A stretch of 64,000 nucleotides of DNA from Burkholderiaceae bacterium (lineage in GTDB: Bacteria; Pseudomonadota; Gammaproteobacteria; Burkholderiales; Burkholderiaceae_C), in contig JACKLJ010000001.1 of assembly GCA_024235955.1 (NCBI GenBank), forward strand, positions 1,473,501 through 1,537,500, in the 5' to 3' direction. Both the position numbers and the translations under genes were made by a program. This document shows positions 8,606 through 17,103 of this stretch, piece by piece. The notes under the pieces were generated by a model, which saw nothing but the letters and a program-made list of their open reading frames with translations, ran no database searches and had not been told where the DNA came from. The stretch's first letter is position 1. Each line of letters opens with the position of its first letter.

Positions 8606-8619
8606 TTGACTTGCTTCAA
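8606..8619. promoter_or_regulatory. FNR/DNR box upstream of norC
   Basis: TTGACTTGCTTCAA fits the TTGA-N6-TCAA pattern of Crp/Fnr-type activators of denitrification. Its centre is 69 bases from the norC ATG; with the usual -41.5 spacing the transcript would start near 8654, after a plausible -10 element around 8642. Confidence 0.75.
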
Positions 8620-8681
8620 GGACGCCGAGGGGCCGGCTTCCTACCCTCAGCGGATCGATCCACGAGCGAGGAAAACGGTCC

Positions 8682-9134
8682 ATGAGCACCCAAGCAACCA
8701 GCGGCTTCACCAAGGAGATGGCACGCAACATCTTCTACGGCGGCTCGCTCTTCTTCATCCTGGTCTTCCTGGGCCTGGTGTTCGACAGCGAGCAGCGCAT
8801 TCCCGAGCGCTCCAACCAGCCGGCCGTCACAGAGGCCGTGGTGCGCGGCAAGGCGGTCTGGGAGCAGAACAACTGCATCGGCTGCCACACGCTGCTGGGC
8901 GAGGGCGCCTACTTCGCGCCCGAGCTGGGCAATGTCTACCAGCGCCGCGGCGGCGATGCCGGGGGCGCCGCCTTCATCAAGGCCTGGATCAAGGCGCAGC
9001 CCACGGGCGCGCCCGGCCGCCGCCAGATGCCGCAGTTCAACCTGAGCGAACAGCAGCTCGACGACCTGGTCGAGTTCCTGAAATGGTCCAACGGCATCAA
9101 CACCGAAAAGTGGCCACCCAACATCGAAGGCTGA
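8682..9134 (+). CDS. norC: Nitric oxide reductase subunit C (membrane c-type cytochrome)
   Basis: A 150-residue cytochrome c subunit of cNor, which passes electrons to NorB. An N-terminal membrane anchor at residues 13-33 (IFYGGSLFFILVFLGLVF) is followed by the heme c motif CIGCH at 65-69. A methionine at the downstream MPQFNLSEQQ is the likely sixth heme ligand. The length is usual for NorC. It is the first gene of norCBQD, 19 bases before norB, and has an FNR-type box upstream. Confidence 0.95.
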   Translation: MSTQATSGFTKEMARNIFYGGSLFFILVFLGLVFDSEQRIPERSNQPAVTEAVVRGKAVWEQNNCIGCHTLLGEGAYFAPELGNVYQRRGGDAGGAAFIKAWIKAQPTGAPGRRQMPQFNLSEQQLDDLVEFLKWSNGINTEKWPPNIEG

Positions 9135-9153
9135 TCGCCAGGAGCACACCGAC

Positions 9154-10611
9154 ATGAGCCACAACCCCGTTCTCAAATACCAGTCGCAGGCGGTCGCCAA
9201 GCCTTACTTCATCGCGGCCATCGGACTGTTCATCGGCCAGATCGTCTTCGGCCTGGTCATGGGCGCCCAGTACATCTGGGGCGATTTCCTGTTCCCCGCC
9301 ATCCCGTTCAACGTGGCGCGCATGGTGCACACCAACCTGCTCATCGTGTGGCTGCTGTTCGCCTTCATGGGCTCGGCCTACTACCTGGTGCCCGAGGAAG
9401 CCGAGACCGAGCTGTACTCGCCCAAACTGGCGCTGATCATGTTCTGGGTCTTCCTGGCCGCCGGCGCCGCCACCGTGCTCGGCTACCTGCTGGTCCCGTA
9501 TGCGAAGCTGGCCGAGCTGACCGGCAACAACCTGCTGATGACCATGGGGCGGGAGTTCCTGGAACAGCCGCTGCCCACCAAGGTCGGCATCGTCATCGTG
9601 GCGCTGGTGATGCTGTTCAACATCAGCATGACCTACCTGAAGGGCCGCAAGACCACCATCACCACCGTGCTGCTGCTCGGCCTGTGGGGCCTGGCGCTGC
9701 TGTTCCTGTTCGCCTTCGTCAACCCGCACAACCTGGTGCGCGACAAGATGTACTGGTGGTGGGTGGTGCACCTGTGGGTGGAAGGCGTGTGGGAGCTGAT
9801 CATGGCCGCGCTGCTCGCCTACGTGCTGATCAAGACCACCGGCGTCGACCGCGAGGTGGTGGACAAGTGGATCTACGTGATCATCGCCTTCGCGCTGTTC
9901 ACCGGCATCCTGGGCACCGCGCACCACTACTACTTCATCGGCCTGCCGGGCTACTGGCACCTGGTGGGCAACATCTTCTCGTCGCTGGAGCCGATCCCGT
10001 TCTTCCTGATGACCATGTTCGCCTTCCGCATGGTGCAGCGCCGCCGGCGCGACCATGCCAACCAGGCCGCCGTGCTGTGGGCCGTGGGCTGTGCCGTGAT
10101 GGGCTTCCTGGGCGCGGGCGTGTGGGGCTTCCTGCACACGCTCAGCTTCGTCAACTACTACACGCACGGCACGCAGATCACTGCGTCGCACGGCCACCTG
10201 GCGTTCTACGGCGCCTACGTGCTGGTGGTGATCGCGCTTATCAGCTACGCCATGCCCACGCTGCGCGGGCGCATCGCCAACAGCCTGAGGGCGCAGTCGC
10301 TGGAGATGTGGTCGTTCTGGGTCATGAGCATCGGCATGGGCGTGATGGTGCTGGCGCTCACCGGCGCCGGCACTGTGCAGGTGTGGCTGCAGCGCCTGCC
10401 CACCACGGGCGCGCAGGGCTACATGGCGGTGCAGGACCAGCTGACCTTCTTCTACGGGCTGCGTCTGGCGGCCGGCTTCGTGTTCCTGGCCGGTTTGGTG
10501 ATGTACGTGTGGAGCTTCTTCGTCGGCGGCGAGCCGGCTGAGGAGCCGCTGGGCACGCGCCGCGGCGGCCTGATGCCCAGCCCGGCGCAACGCCGCCTGC
10601 AGCACGACTGA
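9154..10611 (+). CDS. norB: Nitric oxide reductase subunit B
   Basis: A 485-residue polytopic subunit of the heme-copper oxidase superfamily that reduces 2 NO to N2O at a heme b3/FeB centre in the inner membrane. Twelve transmembrane helices are expected. Conserved features include MVHTNLLIVWLL (low-spin heme histidine), HLWVEGVWE and GTAHHYYFIGLPGYW (FeB histidines and the family-specific glutamates), and HGHLAFYGAY near the C-terminus. Its length and the absence of an extended N-terminal quinol-oxidising domain indicate the cytochrome c-dependent type, agreeing with norC upstream. Confidence 0.96.
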   Translation: MSHNPVLKYQSQAVAKPYFIAAIGLFIGQIVFGLVMGAQYIWGDFLFPAIPFNVARMVHTNLLIVWLLFAFMGSAYYLVPEEAETELYSPKLALIMFWVFLAAGAATVLGYLLVPYAKLAELTGNNLLMTMGREFLEQPLPTKVGIVIVALVMLFNISMTYLKGRKTTITTVLLLGLWGLALLFLFAFVNPHNLVRDKMYWWWVVHLWVEGVWELIMAALLAYVLIKTTGVDREVVDKWIYVIIAFALFTGILGTAHHYYFIGLPGYWHLVGNIFSSLEPIPFFLMTMFAFRMVQRRRRDHANQAAVLWAVGCAVMGFLGAGVWGFLHTLSFVNYYTHGTQITASHGHLAFYGAYVLVVIALISYAMPTLRGRIANSLRAQSLEMWSFWVMSIGMGVMVLALTGAGTVQVWLQRLPTTGAQGYMAVQDQLTFFYGLRLAAGFVFLAGLVMYVWSFFVGGEPAEEPLGTRRGGLMPSPAQRRLQHD

Positions 10612-10624
10612 GGAGGTGAGCGCC

Positions 10625-11455
10625 ATGTACCGCGACGGCACCACGGGCGGCGCGCCGCCCGTCCAGGCGGGCACCGTGCCCTTCTACGCCGAGCAGGCGG
10701 ACGAATGCCTGGTGTTCGAGCACGCCTTCCGCCAGCGCCTGCCGGTGCTGCTTAAGGGCCCCACGGGCTGCGGCAAGACGCGCTTCGTGGAGCACATGGC
10801 GGCGCGCCTGCAGCGCCCGCTGGTCACGGTGAGCTGCCACGACGACCTGACCGCCGCCGATCTGGTGGGCCGCTACCTGATCGGCGACGGCAACACCGTC
10901 TGGATCGACGGCCCGCTGGCCCGCGCCGTGCGCCAGGGCGCCATCTGCTACCTCGACGAGGTGGTCGAGGCGCGCAAGGACACCACCGTGGTCCTGCACC
11001 CGCTGGCCGACGACCGGCGCCAGCTGCCCATCGAGCGCACCGGCGAGCTGCTGCAGGCGCCGCCCGAGTTCATGCTGGTGGTCTCGTACAACCCGGGCTA
11101 CCAGAACCTGCTCAAGAGCCTCAAGCCCAGCACGCGCCAGCGCTTCGTGGCGCTGGGTTTCGACTACCCGGTGCCGGAGGTCGAGCGCCGCATCATCGTG
11201 GCCGAATCCGGCGTTGGCGAGGCGCTGGCCACGCGCCTGGTCAAGCTGGCCTCCGCCCTGCGGCGGCTGACCGACCAGGATCTGGAAGAAACCGTCAGCA
11301 CGCGCCTGCTGGTGGTGGCCGCCCGCCTGGTCGCCAGCGGCCTGCCGGAGCTGGCCGCGGGCCGCGTCGCCATCGTGGATGCGCTGACGGACGACGCCGA
11401 AACCGCGGCGGCCCTGAACGAAGTCGTTCTGGCGGCCTTCCACCCGGGCGACTGA
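10625..11455 (+). CDS. norQ: NorQ, MoxR-type AAA ATPase for NO reductase maturation
   Basis: A 276-residue AAA+ protein of the NorQ/CbbQ group that works with NorD to insert the non-heme iron into NorB. It has Walker A GPTGCGKT at 45-52, Walker B ICYLDEVVEA near 110 and the CbbQ/NorQ C-terminal domain. The ATG at 10625 is preferred over an in-frame GTG at 10616 because AGGAGG at 10611-10616 is ideally placed for it. It follows norB by 13 bases and precedes norD by 8. Confidence 0.93.
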   Translation: MYRDGTTGGAPPVQAGTVPFYAEQADECLVFEHAFRQRLPVLLKGPTGCGKTRFVEHMAARLQRPLVTVSCHDDLTAADLVGRYLIGDGNTVWIDGPLARAVRQGAICYLDEVVEARKDTTVVLHPLADDRRQLPIERTGELLQAPPEFMLVVSYNPGYQNLLKSLKPSTRQRFVALGFDYPVPEVERRIIVAESGVGEALATRLVKLASALRRLTDQDLEETVSTRLLVVAARLVASGLPELAAGRVAIVDALTDDAETAAALNEVVLAAFHPGD

Positions 11456-11463
11456 CAAACGCC

Positions 11464-13395
11464 ATGGAGGAGTGGGTCGGCGAGCGGTGGCACCGCTTCA
11501 TCACCCGGGCGGCCGATGCCAGCCACCCGCGCGCCGCGGTGGCGCTGGACGAGGTGGCGCGCGCGGTCGAAATGCTGTTCCGCGCCGCCGGTGGCGACCG
11601 GCTGGTGCGCGTGGTGCCGGCGGTGGCGCAGAAGATCGGCGGTCCGCGCGGCTGGCTGCAGCGCGTGGCCGGGCAGGGCGAGCGCGCCGCGCTCAGCACG
11701 CTGGACGCCGAGACCCTGGCGCTGCCCCCCGTGCTGGCGGTGTTCGACGACGCGGCCCTGAACCGCGACCTGTACCTGTGGCTGGCCGCCCTGAGCGCCT
11801 GCCATGTGGAGGCCGAAGGCGACTGGATCACCGCCAACCTGAACGCCAGCGCGCAGGCGCTGCGGCACTTCCCCGGCCTGCGCGCCCGCTACCGGCGGCT
11901 GGCGCAGGCCCAGCTGGCGCGCCGCCCGCAGCCTGCGCGCCTGCGCGGCCCGGCCGAGGCCACGGAGCGCGCGGTGCAGCAGGCCCTGCGCGCCTCGCTG
12001 GCGTCGGACTTCGCCGCCGGCTGGCGCTCGGGCCAGGCTGCCGATGGCGCTCCGGCATCGCCAGACACGGTGGCGCCGGTGTGGATCTGGCTGCATGCCC
12101 ACCTTCAGGATGCTTCTGATTCCATAGCTGCCTGCGCCGACCAGACAAGGGCTGAAGACTCAAAAGACCAAAAAAAGCGACCCGAGGGTCGCACCCAGCA
12201 GGACAGCAAGCGCCGCCGCGCCCAGCACAGCCAGGACACCAGCAACAAGAACGGGCTGGTGATGTTCTTCCGCGCGGAATCGATCCTGAGCTGGGCCGAG
12301 TTCGTGCGCGTCAACCGCACCAGCGACGACGAGGACAACCAGGACGCCAGCCAGGTGGCCGACGACATGGAGCAGCTCGCCATCGCCAAAGGCGGCGAGA
12401 CGCTGGCCGCGCGCGTCAGGTTCGATCTGGACCTGCCCAGCGCCAGCGCCGACGACCTGCCGGTGGGCGAGGGCGAGCCGCTGCCCGAGTGGGACTACAA
12501 GCGCGGCGCGCTGCTGCCGGACCGCTGCCGCGCCCAGCGCCTGCGCGCGCGCCACCCGCTGCCGGACGCCGAAGGAACCGACGCCGCGCCCGCCGTGGCC
12601 GAGCTGACCACCCGGCTCAAGGGCACCTCGCGCGCCGTGCGCCGCCGCTTCGAGGCCTTGCGCGCCGCGCCGCGCTGGCAGCACGGCCTGACGCAGGGCG
12701 AGGAGCTGGATCTGGACGCCTGGGTGCGCTTCCAGGTGGACCGGCGTGACGCGCGCCAGCCGCACCTCGAGGCGCCGGCCGTGTTCTCGCGCCGCGTGAA
12801 GTCGGAACGCAGCCTGGCCACCGTGATGCTGGCCGATCTGTCGCTCTCCACCGACGCCTACGCCACCCAGCAGGCGCGCGTGATCGACCTGGTGCGTGAC
12901 AGCCTGTTCGTGTTCGGCCACGCGCTGGAGGGCGTGGGCGACGCGTTCGAGATGCTGGGCTTCTCGTCGGTGCGGCGCGCGCTGCGTGTGCACGAGATCA
13001 AGCGCTTCGGCGAGCCCTGGAACGACGCCGCACGCGAGCGCGTGGCCGCCATCAAGCCCGGCTTCTACACCCGCATGGGGGCGGCCATCCGCTATGGCAC
13101 GCAGCGCCTCGCGGAGCGGCCGGAGCGTCAGAAGCTGCTGCTGATCCTGTCCGACGGCAAGCCCAACGACCTGGACCAGTACGAGGGCCGCTACGGCCTG
13201 GAAGACACGCGCCACGCCATCCAGGCGGCGCGCCAGGCCGGGCAGGTGCCGTTCTGCGTCACCATCGACCAGCAAGCCAACGCCTACCTGCCTCGCCTGT
13301 TCGGTGCCCACGGCTACGCGCTGGTGCACCGGCCCGAGCAGCTGGCCCGTGCGCTCACGCAGGTCTACGTGCGGCTCACGGCGCACGCGCGCTGA
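11464..13395 (+). CDS. norD: NorD, VWA-domain protein for NO reductase maturation
   Basis: A 643-residue cytoplasmic protein, partner of NorQ. The C-terminal von Willebrand factor A domain shows the metal site DLSLS at 458-462 and LILSDGKPNDLDQYEGRYG, a standard NorD stretch. Residues about 220-260 are lysine, arginine and glutamine-rich; the DNA at 12123-12168 matches the short interspersed repeat of this genome, so this linker was partly built by an in-frame repeat. Fourth gene of norCBQD. Confidence 0.93.
   Translation: MEEWVGERWHRFITRAADASHPRAAVALDEVARAVEMLFRAAGGDRLVRVVPAVAQKIGGPRGWLQRVAGQGERAALSTLDAETLALPPVLAVFDDAALNRDLYLWLAALSACHVEAEGDWITANLNASAQALRHFPGLRARYRRLAQAQLARRPQPARLRGPAEATERAVQQALRASLASDFAAGWRSGQAADGAPASPDTVAPVWIWLHAHLQDASDSIAACADQTRAEDSKDQKKRPEGRTQQDSKRRRAQHSQDTSNKNGLVMFFRAESILSWAEFVRVNRTSDDEDNQDASQVADDMEQLAIAKGGETLAARVRFDLDLPSASADDLPVGEGEPLPEWDYKRGALLPDRCRAQRLRARHPLPDAEGTDAAPAVAELTTRLKGTSRAVRRRFEALRAAPRWQHGLTQGEELDLDAWVRFQVDRRDARQPHLEAPAVFSRRVKSERSLATVMLADLSLSTDAYATQQARVIDLVRDSLFVFGHALEGVGDAFEMLGFSSVRRALRVHEIKRFGEPWNDAARERVAAIKPGFYTRMGAAIRYGTQRLAERPERQKLLLILSDGKPNDLDQYEGRYGLEDTRHAIQAARQAGQVPFCVTIDQQANAYLPRLFGAHGYALVHRPEQLARALTQVYVRLTAHAR
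12123..12168 (+). repeat. Short interspersed repeat, copy 3, inside norD
   Basis: CCATAGCTGCCTGCGCC followed by AAGGGCTGAAGACTCAAAAG matches the short repeat consensus. It is translated in frame as SIAACADQTRAEDSK within NorD, in a disordered linker. Confidence 0.75.
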
Positions 13396-13514
13396 ACCCC
13401 GGCGCCACGGCTGCGTGGCCGCGCCCGGCGGTCACTTACACTTGGAGCGCCTCGCTGGCACGCCCTTGCTTCGGTCTCGCGGACCGGGCCTGTCAGCCAA
13501 CCCCAGCCGCTCCC

Positions 13515-14222
13515 GTGGACCTCGACAAGTTCAACATCCCCCGCTACCTGCGCAGCCTGCCCCTGTTCTCCAGCACAGCCGAGGAAGAAATGGCGCGGCT
13601 GGCCGCCGGCTGCTCGCTGCGGCGCTTCGAGCGCGGCGCCAACATCTTCAACATGGGCGAGGCCTGCGACGGCTTCCACGTGGTGGTGGTCGGGCAGGTC
13701 AAGCTGTTCGTCGTCTCGCCCGGCGGCAACGAGAAGGTGGTGGAGCTGTGCGGCCCCGGCCACAGCTTTGCCGAGGCGGTGATGTTCATGGGCGTGCCCT
13801 ACGTGGTGTCGTCGCAGGCGCTGGCCGATTCGCTGATCCTCACCGTCTCCAAGGAAGCGGTGTTCCACGAGATCGAGGCCGACCGGCGCTTTGCCCTGCG
13901 CATGCTGGCCGGCCTGTCGCGCCGGCTGCACGGCCTCATCAAGGACGTGGAGGCCTACACCCTGCACAGCGGCGTGCAGCGCGTGATCGGCTACCTGCTG
14001 AGCAACATCGACCCGGAGCGCGCCAGCGACGGCCCCGCTTCAGAATCCACCACCGTCACCCTGCCGGCCAGCAAGGCCGCCATCGCCTCGCGCCTGTCGA
14101 TCACGCCCGAATACTTCTCGCGCGTGCTGCACGAGCTGGAATCGGCCGGCCTGATCGAGGTGGACAAGCGCGACATCCTGATTCCGGATACGGCGCGGCT
14201 GGCGAATTACCAGCCGGCTTGA
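13515..14222 (+). CDS. Crp/Fnr-family regulator of denitrification (Dnr/NnrR type)
   Basis: A 235-residue protein with an N-terminal cyclic-nucleotide-like sensor domain (residues about 10-125) and a C-terminal winged helix; the helix-turn-helix is LPASKAAIASRLSITPEYFS near 182-201. It lacks the N-terminal cysteine cluster of oxygen-sensing FNR, so it is more like the NO/heme sensors DNR and NnrR. The start is a GTG at 13515, matching family length. It lies 119 bases downstream of norD. Its likely targets are the TTGA-N6-TCAA boxes before norC, nirS and the nirJ divergent promoter. Confidence 0.85.
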   Translation: MDLDKFNIPRYLRSLPLFSSTAEEEMARLAAGCSLRRFERGANIFNMGEACDGFHVVVVGQVKLFVVSPGGNEKVVELCGPGHSFAEAVMFMGVPYVVSSQALADSLILTVSKEAVFHEIEADRRFALRMLAGLSRRLHGLIKDVEAYTLHSGVQRVIGYLLSNIDPERASDGPASESTTVTLPASKAAIASRLSITPEYFSRVLHELESAGLIEVDKRDILIPDTARLANYQPA

Positions 14223-14368
14223 CGTGATGGCTTGGTGTCCCGACGTGGGGTAGGCCGGGGGCGGGAATTTTTGAGGGAAACAACAAAGCTGAGCTGCGCT
14301 TTGGGCGTCTGGAAACTGGTATCTAACCCGCTTATTTCAATTGAGCAAGCAGAAGTAGGGAGCGTGAC

Positions 14369-14497
14369 ATGGCCGGAATCAACATGACCAAGGAAAAGTA
14401 CGGCGCGCTGTCCAAGGGACAGAAAATCGCCTACTGGGCATTGGTTGCCGCTGCGGCTGGGTTTATCGGCTTCATGCTATTGCTCTACAAAGGTTAG
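14369..14497 (+). CDS. Small single-span membrane protein, 42 residues
   Basis: Too short for ordinary gene callers, but AGGGAG sits 7 bases before the ATG. The product begins MAGINMTKEKYGALSKGQK, a charged cytoplasmic head, then one hydrophobic segment (WALVAAAAGFIGFMLLLY) and ends YKG. It lies 146 bases downstream of the Crp/Fnr regulator gene in the same direction. Function unknown; small membrane peptides near nor/nir genes could stabilise a complex, but nothing here shows that. Confidence 0.55.
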   Translation: MAGINMTKEKYGALSKGQKIAYWALVAAAAGFIGFMLLLYKG

Positions 14498-14560
14498 GGA
14501 GATTTTTGGGGCATCTATTCCTATCGGAAAATTAGTATCTGCCACCGTTTTTTGCAAACA

Positions 14561-14623
14561 AATTTTGGGGATGTCATGCGACTTTGTTTAATGGCGGCGG
14601 TTGTGGGTATCCGGCGTTTTGCG
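14561..14623 (+). repeat. 63-bp repeat A before an AT-richer orphan gene
   Basis: This stretch matches 36121-36183 at about 51 of 63 positions with no gaps. Both copies contain ATGCGAC and TTGTTTAAT and continue through ATCCGGCGTTT. Both lie just upstream of a lower-GC orphan gene. Confidence 0.7.
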
Positions 14624-14658
14624 GGATCAATAACAAGTTAGCCTTTAGAGACGCAAGC

Positions 14659-15111
14659 ATGGATAGCACGGTTTTCATTACGATTCTCACAGGGGTCCTC
14701 ACCTATGTTGCAGGGCAAATTGTGGTAAAGCTCGTAATAGAGCCCGTCCAAGAACTGCGGAAGACAATCGGTCAGATTTCACACGCGCTTATCGAGCGCG
14801 CGAACGTAATCTCCAACCCTGGCGTTCCATCCGACGAGGTTATTACAGAAACATCCAAACATCTCCGCCTGCTTTCTTCTCAGCTCCAAAGCCATCTCTA
14901 CCTTGTGCCTTGCTATTCGGCAACCGCAAAGGTCTTCTCATTGCCCACAAAGGACGATTTGCTTGCGGCGAGTAAATCTTTAATTGGTCTATCCAACAGC
15001 TTGTATAGATCCACAGAGAAGATATATGAACAGAACGCCGCACGTGTGGAAAAAATATGCGATTCTCTGGCCATATATATTCCAGACGATGAACGTATAT
15101 CGAAGGTGTAG
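14659..15111 (+). CDS. Hypothetical protein, AT-richer, possible integron cassette gene
   Basis: A 150-residue protein with an N-terminal membrane segment (VFITILTGVLTYVAGQIVVK) and a helical soluble part. No family recognised. GC content and codon use (TTA, AGA, ATA codons) differ sharply from the neighbours, which suggests recent transfer. The ATG at 14659 is preferred to an upstream in-frame start at 14584, whose first residues are encoded by the 63-bp repeat. An attC-like site begins 8 bases after the stop codon, as expected of a gene cassette. Confidence 0.65.
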   Translation: MDSTVFITILTGVLTYVAGQIVVKLVIEPVQELRKTIGQISHALIERANVISNPGVPSDEVITETSKHLRLLSSQLQSHLYLVPCYSATAKVFSLPTKDDLLAASKSLIGLSNSLYRSTEKIYEQNAARVEKICDSLAIYIPDDERISKV

Positions 15112-15118
15112 GTGTATT

Positions 15119-15178
15119 GTCTAACCTACCAGTCAAGCGGACTGGCCTACGGTCAGCCGCTTACTTTGTTCGTTAGCT
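15119..15178 (+). other. attC-like recombination site (59-base element)
   Basis: A 60-base imperfect dyad begins with GTCTAAC, which fits the RYYYAAC end consensus, and ends with GTTAGCT, close to GTTRRRY. Inner arms AAGCGG and CCGCTT pair around the centre. Position just after a cassette-like gene, size and end motifs all fit an integron attC. No integrase gene is in the window. Confidence 0.55.
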
Positions 15179-15465
15179 GACTTACACAGAACGAGGTCAG
15201 GTGCCAATTTTCTATCGAGCTCTCGTGACCGGTGCTTCGCAAGTCAGCGCCCCCATGTCGTGTCGCCGCTTGTCCGCCCCCGTCGACACCGTGAGCGCCT
15301 GAAGTTGTCAGGAAAATCACCCTTCGGACCAGGTACAGCAAGCGCAAGCAGCTATCAAGTTCATAGTCATCGGGCTGCTGCGGCTGCGTGCACGCCGAAC
15401 GCGTGGGCAGGTATCGCCGCAAGCCCTGTCACCGCCGCCAAAGGCAGCATCACTGGCGGCACCCA
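15179..15465. other. Intergenic region without a recognised gene
   Basis: Lies between the attC-like site and the 3' end of nirN. It contains a degenerate short repeat at about 15330-15372 and otherwise shows nothing I recognise. Confidence 0.5.
15330..15372 (-). repeat. Short interspersed repeat, degenerate copy 4
   Basis: AGCGCAAGCAGCTAT resembles the core GGGCGCAGGCAGCTAT, but the flanks are diverged. Confidence 0.4.
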
Positions 15466-17064
15466 TCAGTGCGACGTTCCCTCCGACCGCGTGATCTTGT
15501 TGAACACGTTGTACTTGCCCACCGGCTTGCGCATGGGCAGGCGCCTGACTTCCTTGAAGGTGGCGGCGTCGTAGACGATGAGGGCGCCGTCGTCTTCCCA
15601 CAGGCTGGCCAGGGCGTAGCGGCCGTCCTTGGTGAACTCGATATGGGCCAGGGTCTTGCCGGGCGGGCCCTTGACGCTGGCCACGGGTTCCAGGGTGCGC
15701 TTGTCGATGATGGTGAGGGTGTTCCTGGCCTGCGGGCTCATCATGGAATCGGTCCAGGCGTAGGGCGTGGCCTCGTGGCTGCGCATGAAGAAGCCGGGGC
15801 CGGGGGTGGGGATGTCCTTCACCAGCTTCCAGGTCTTCATGTCGATCACGCTGATGGTGCCTTCCTTCAGGTTGGGGCTGGCCAGCACGCGCGTGCCCTG
15901 CCAGTCGAAGGTGATGCCCGAGCCCAGATGCGGCATGCCGTGGATGGGCAGGTCGGCGATCTTGCGGCGCACGTCCAAGTTGACCACCTGGCTGCTGGGC
16001 GAGCCGTCGGCGTGCGGGCGCGAGGCACCCAGCGCGTAGGCGTAGTTCTGGCTGAAGAAGAAGTCGTCCAGCGGCTCGTCGAGCGCGGCGCGGCGGATGC
16101 CCAGGAAGCCGTCCTTGGGCAGGCCTTCCTTCATCTTGAAGTCGTGCACGAAGCCGTCGTAGATGGGCGGCGCCTTGGGGTCGTAGCTGATCTCCCAGAG
16201 CTCCGGGATGTCTTTCAGCGCGATCACGAAGCTCTTGCGCGGCTCGGCGTCGTACACGGCCGACACGCGCGAGCTGCGCCGCCCGTCGAGCGACTGCGCG
16301 GGGTACGTGCGTTTCAGCTTCAGGTCGGCGTCGAACAGTTCCACCGTGTGCGGCAGGTAGTTGGCCGCCATCACCCACTGGCCGTCCCCGCTGACGGCGA
16401 TGTTGCGCATGTTGATGCCGGCGCGCACCTCGGCCACGACCTTCAGGTTCCAGAGGTCATATTTGGTGATCCAGCCGTCGCGCGAGCCGAAGAACACGTA
16501 GCGCCCGTCGGGGGTGAACTTGGGCCCGCCGTGCAGCGCGAAGCGGCTGGGGAAGCGGTGGATCACCTCGAAGCGGTCGCCATCGACCAGCGACACATGG
16601 TGGTCGCCACCTTCCACCACCACGAACAGGTTCATCGGGTCGGCGCGCCACTGCGGCACGGCGGGCCAGCTGCGCCAGCCTTCGGTCTCCACGCGGCTGG
16701 CGGCGATGTCGGCGTCCGTCCAGGTGGGGGCGGGGGTGACCGGGGTGTAGATCCAGTCGGCCAGGGCGGCGATTTCTTCAGGCTTGAGCGCTGCCTTGAA
16801 GGGCTGCATCTGCGTGGCGTCGCGGCCGTCCTGGATGACCTTCAGCGCCTCGGCCTTCTTCAGCCGGGCCAGGCTTTCGGGCAGCAGCGCCGGGCCCATG
16901 CCGCCCAGGCGCTGGGCGCCGTGGCAGGCGGCGCAGTGCTGCTGGTAGAGCGCGGGTGCGTCGGCCGCCGCGGGTTGGGCGCGCGCCGCGCCGGCAGCCA
17001 GGAGGGCCGTCACCGTGGCTGCACCGAACAGGGCGCAAAGGGTGTGATTTGCTTTCAAAAACAT
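15466..17064 (-). CDS. nirN: NirN, c-type cytochrome with heme d1-binding propeller
   Basis: A 532-residue periplasmic protein. Residues 1-29 are a signal peptide, the heme c motif is CAACH at 44-48, and the rest is an eight-bladed propeller like the d1 domain of NirS. In Pseudomonas, NirN performs the last step of heme d1 synthesis, dehydrogenating dihydro-heme d1. Propeller signatures include SRDGWITKYDLWNLKVVAEV and the C-terminal KPVGKYNVFNKI. It follows nirJ by 39 bases, so both are probably one transcript; a short interspersed repeat fills that gap and overlaps the start. Confidence 0.9.
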   Translation of the reverse strand: MFLKANHTLCALFGAATVTALLAAGAARAQPAAADAPALYQQHCAACHGAQRLGGMGPALLPESLARLKKAEALKVIQDGRDATQMQPFKAALKPEEIAALADWIYTPVTPAPTWTDADIAASRVETEGWRSWPAVPQWRADPMNLFVVVEGGDHHVSLVDGDRFEVIHRFPSRFALHGGPKFTPDGRYVFFGSRDGWITKYDLWNLKVVAEVRAGINMRNIAVSGDGQWVMAANYLPHTVELFDADLKLKRTYPAQSLDGRRSSRVSAVYDAEPRKSFVIALKDIPELWEISYDPKAPPIYDGFVHDFKMKEGLPKDGFLGIRRAALDEPLDDFFFSQNYAYALGASRPHADGSPSSQVVNLDVRRKIADLPIHGMPHLGSGITFDWQGTRVLASPNLKEGTISVIDMKTWKLVKDIPTPGPGFFMRSHEATPYAWTDSMMSPQARNTLTIIDKRTLEPVASVKGPPGKTLAHIEFTKDGRYALASLWEDDGALIVYDAATFKEVRRLPMRKPVGKYNVFNKITRSEGTSH

Positions 17065-17095
17065 AGCTGCCTGCGCCCGCCATAATTGGGCAAAA
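17051..17095 (+). repeat. Short interspersed repeat, copy 5, between nirJ and nirN
   Basis: ATAGCTGCCTGCGCCCGCC followed by a GCCC/GGGC stem. It covers the nirJ-nirN gap and the first codons of nirN, which is read on the other strand. Confidence 0.75.
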
Positions 17096-17103
17096 CGCTG
17101 TTT

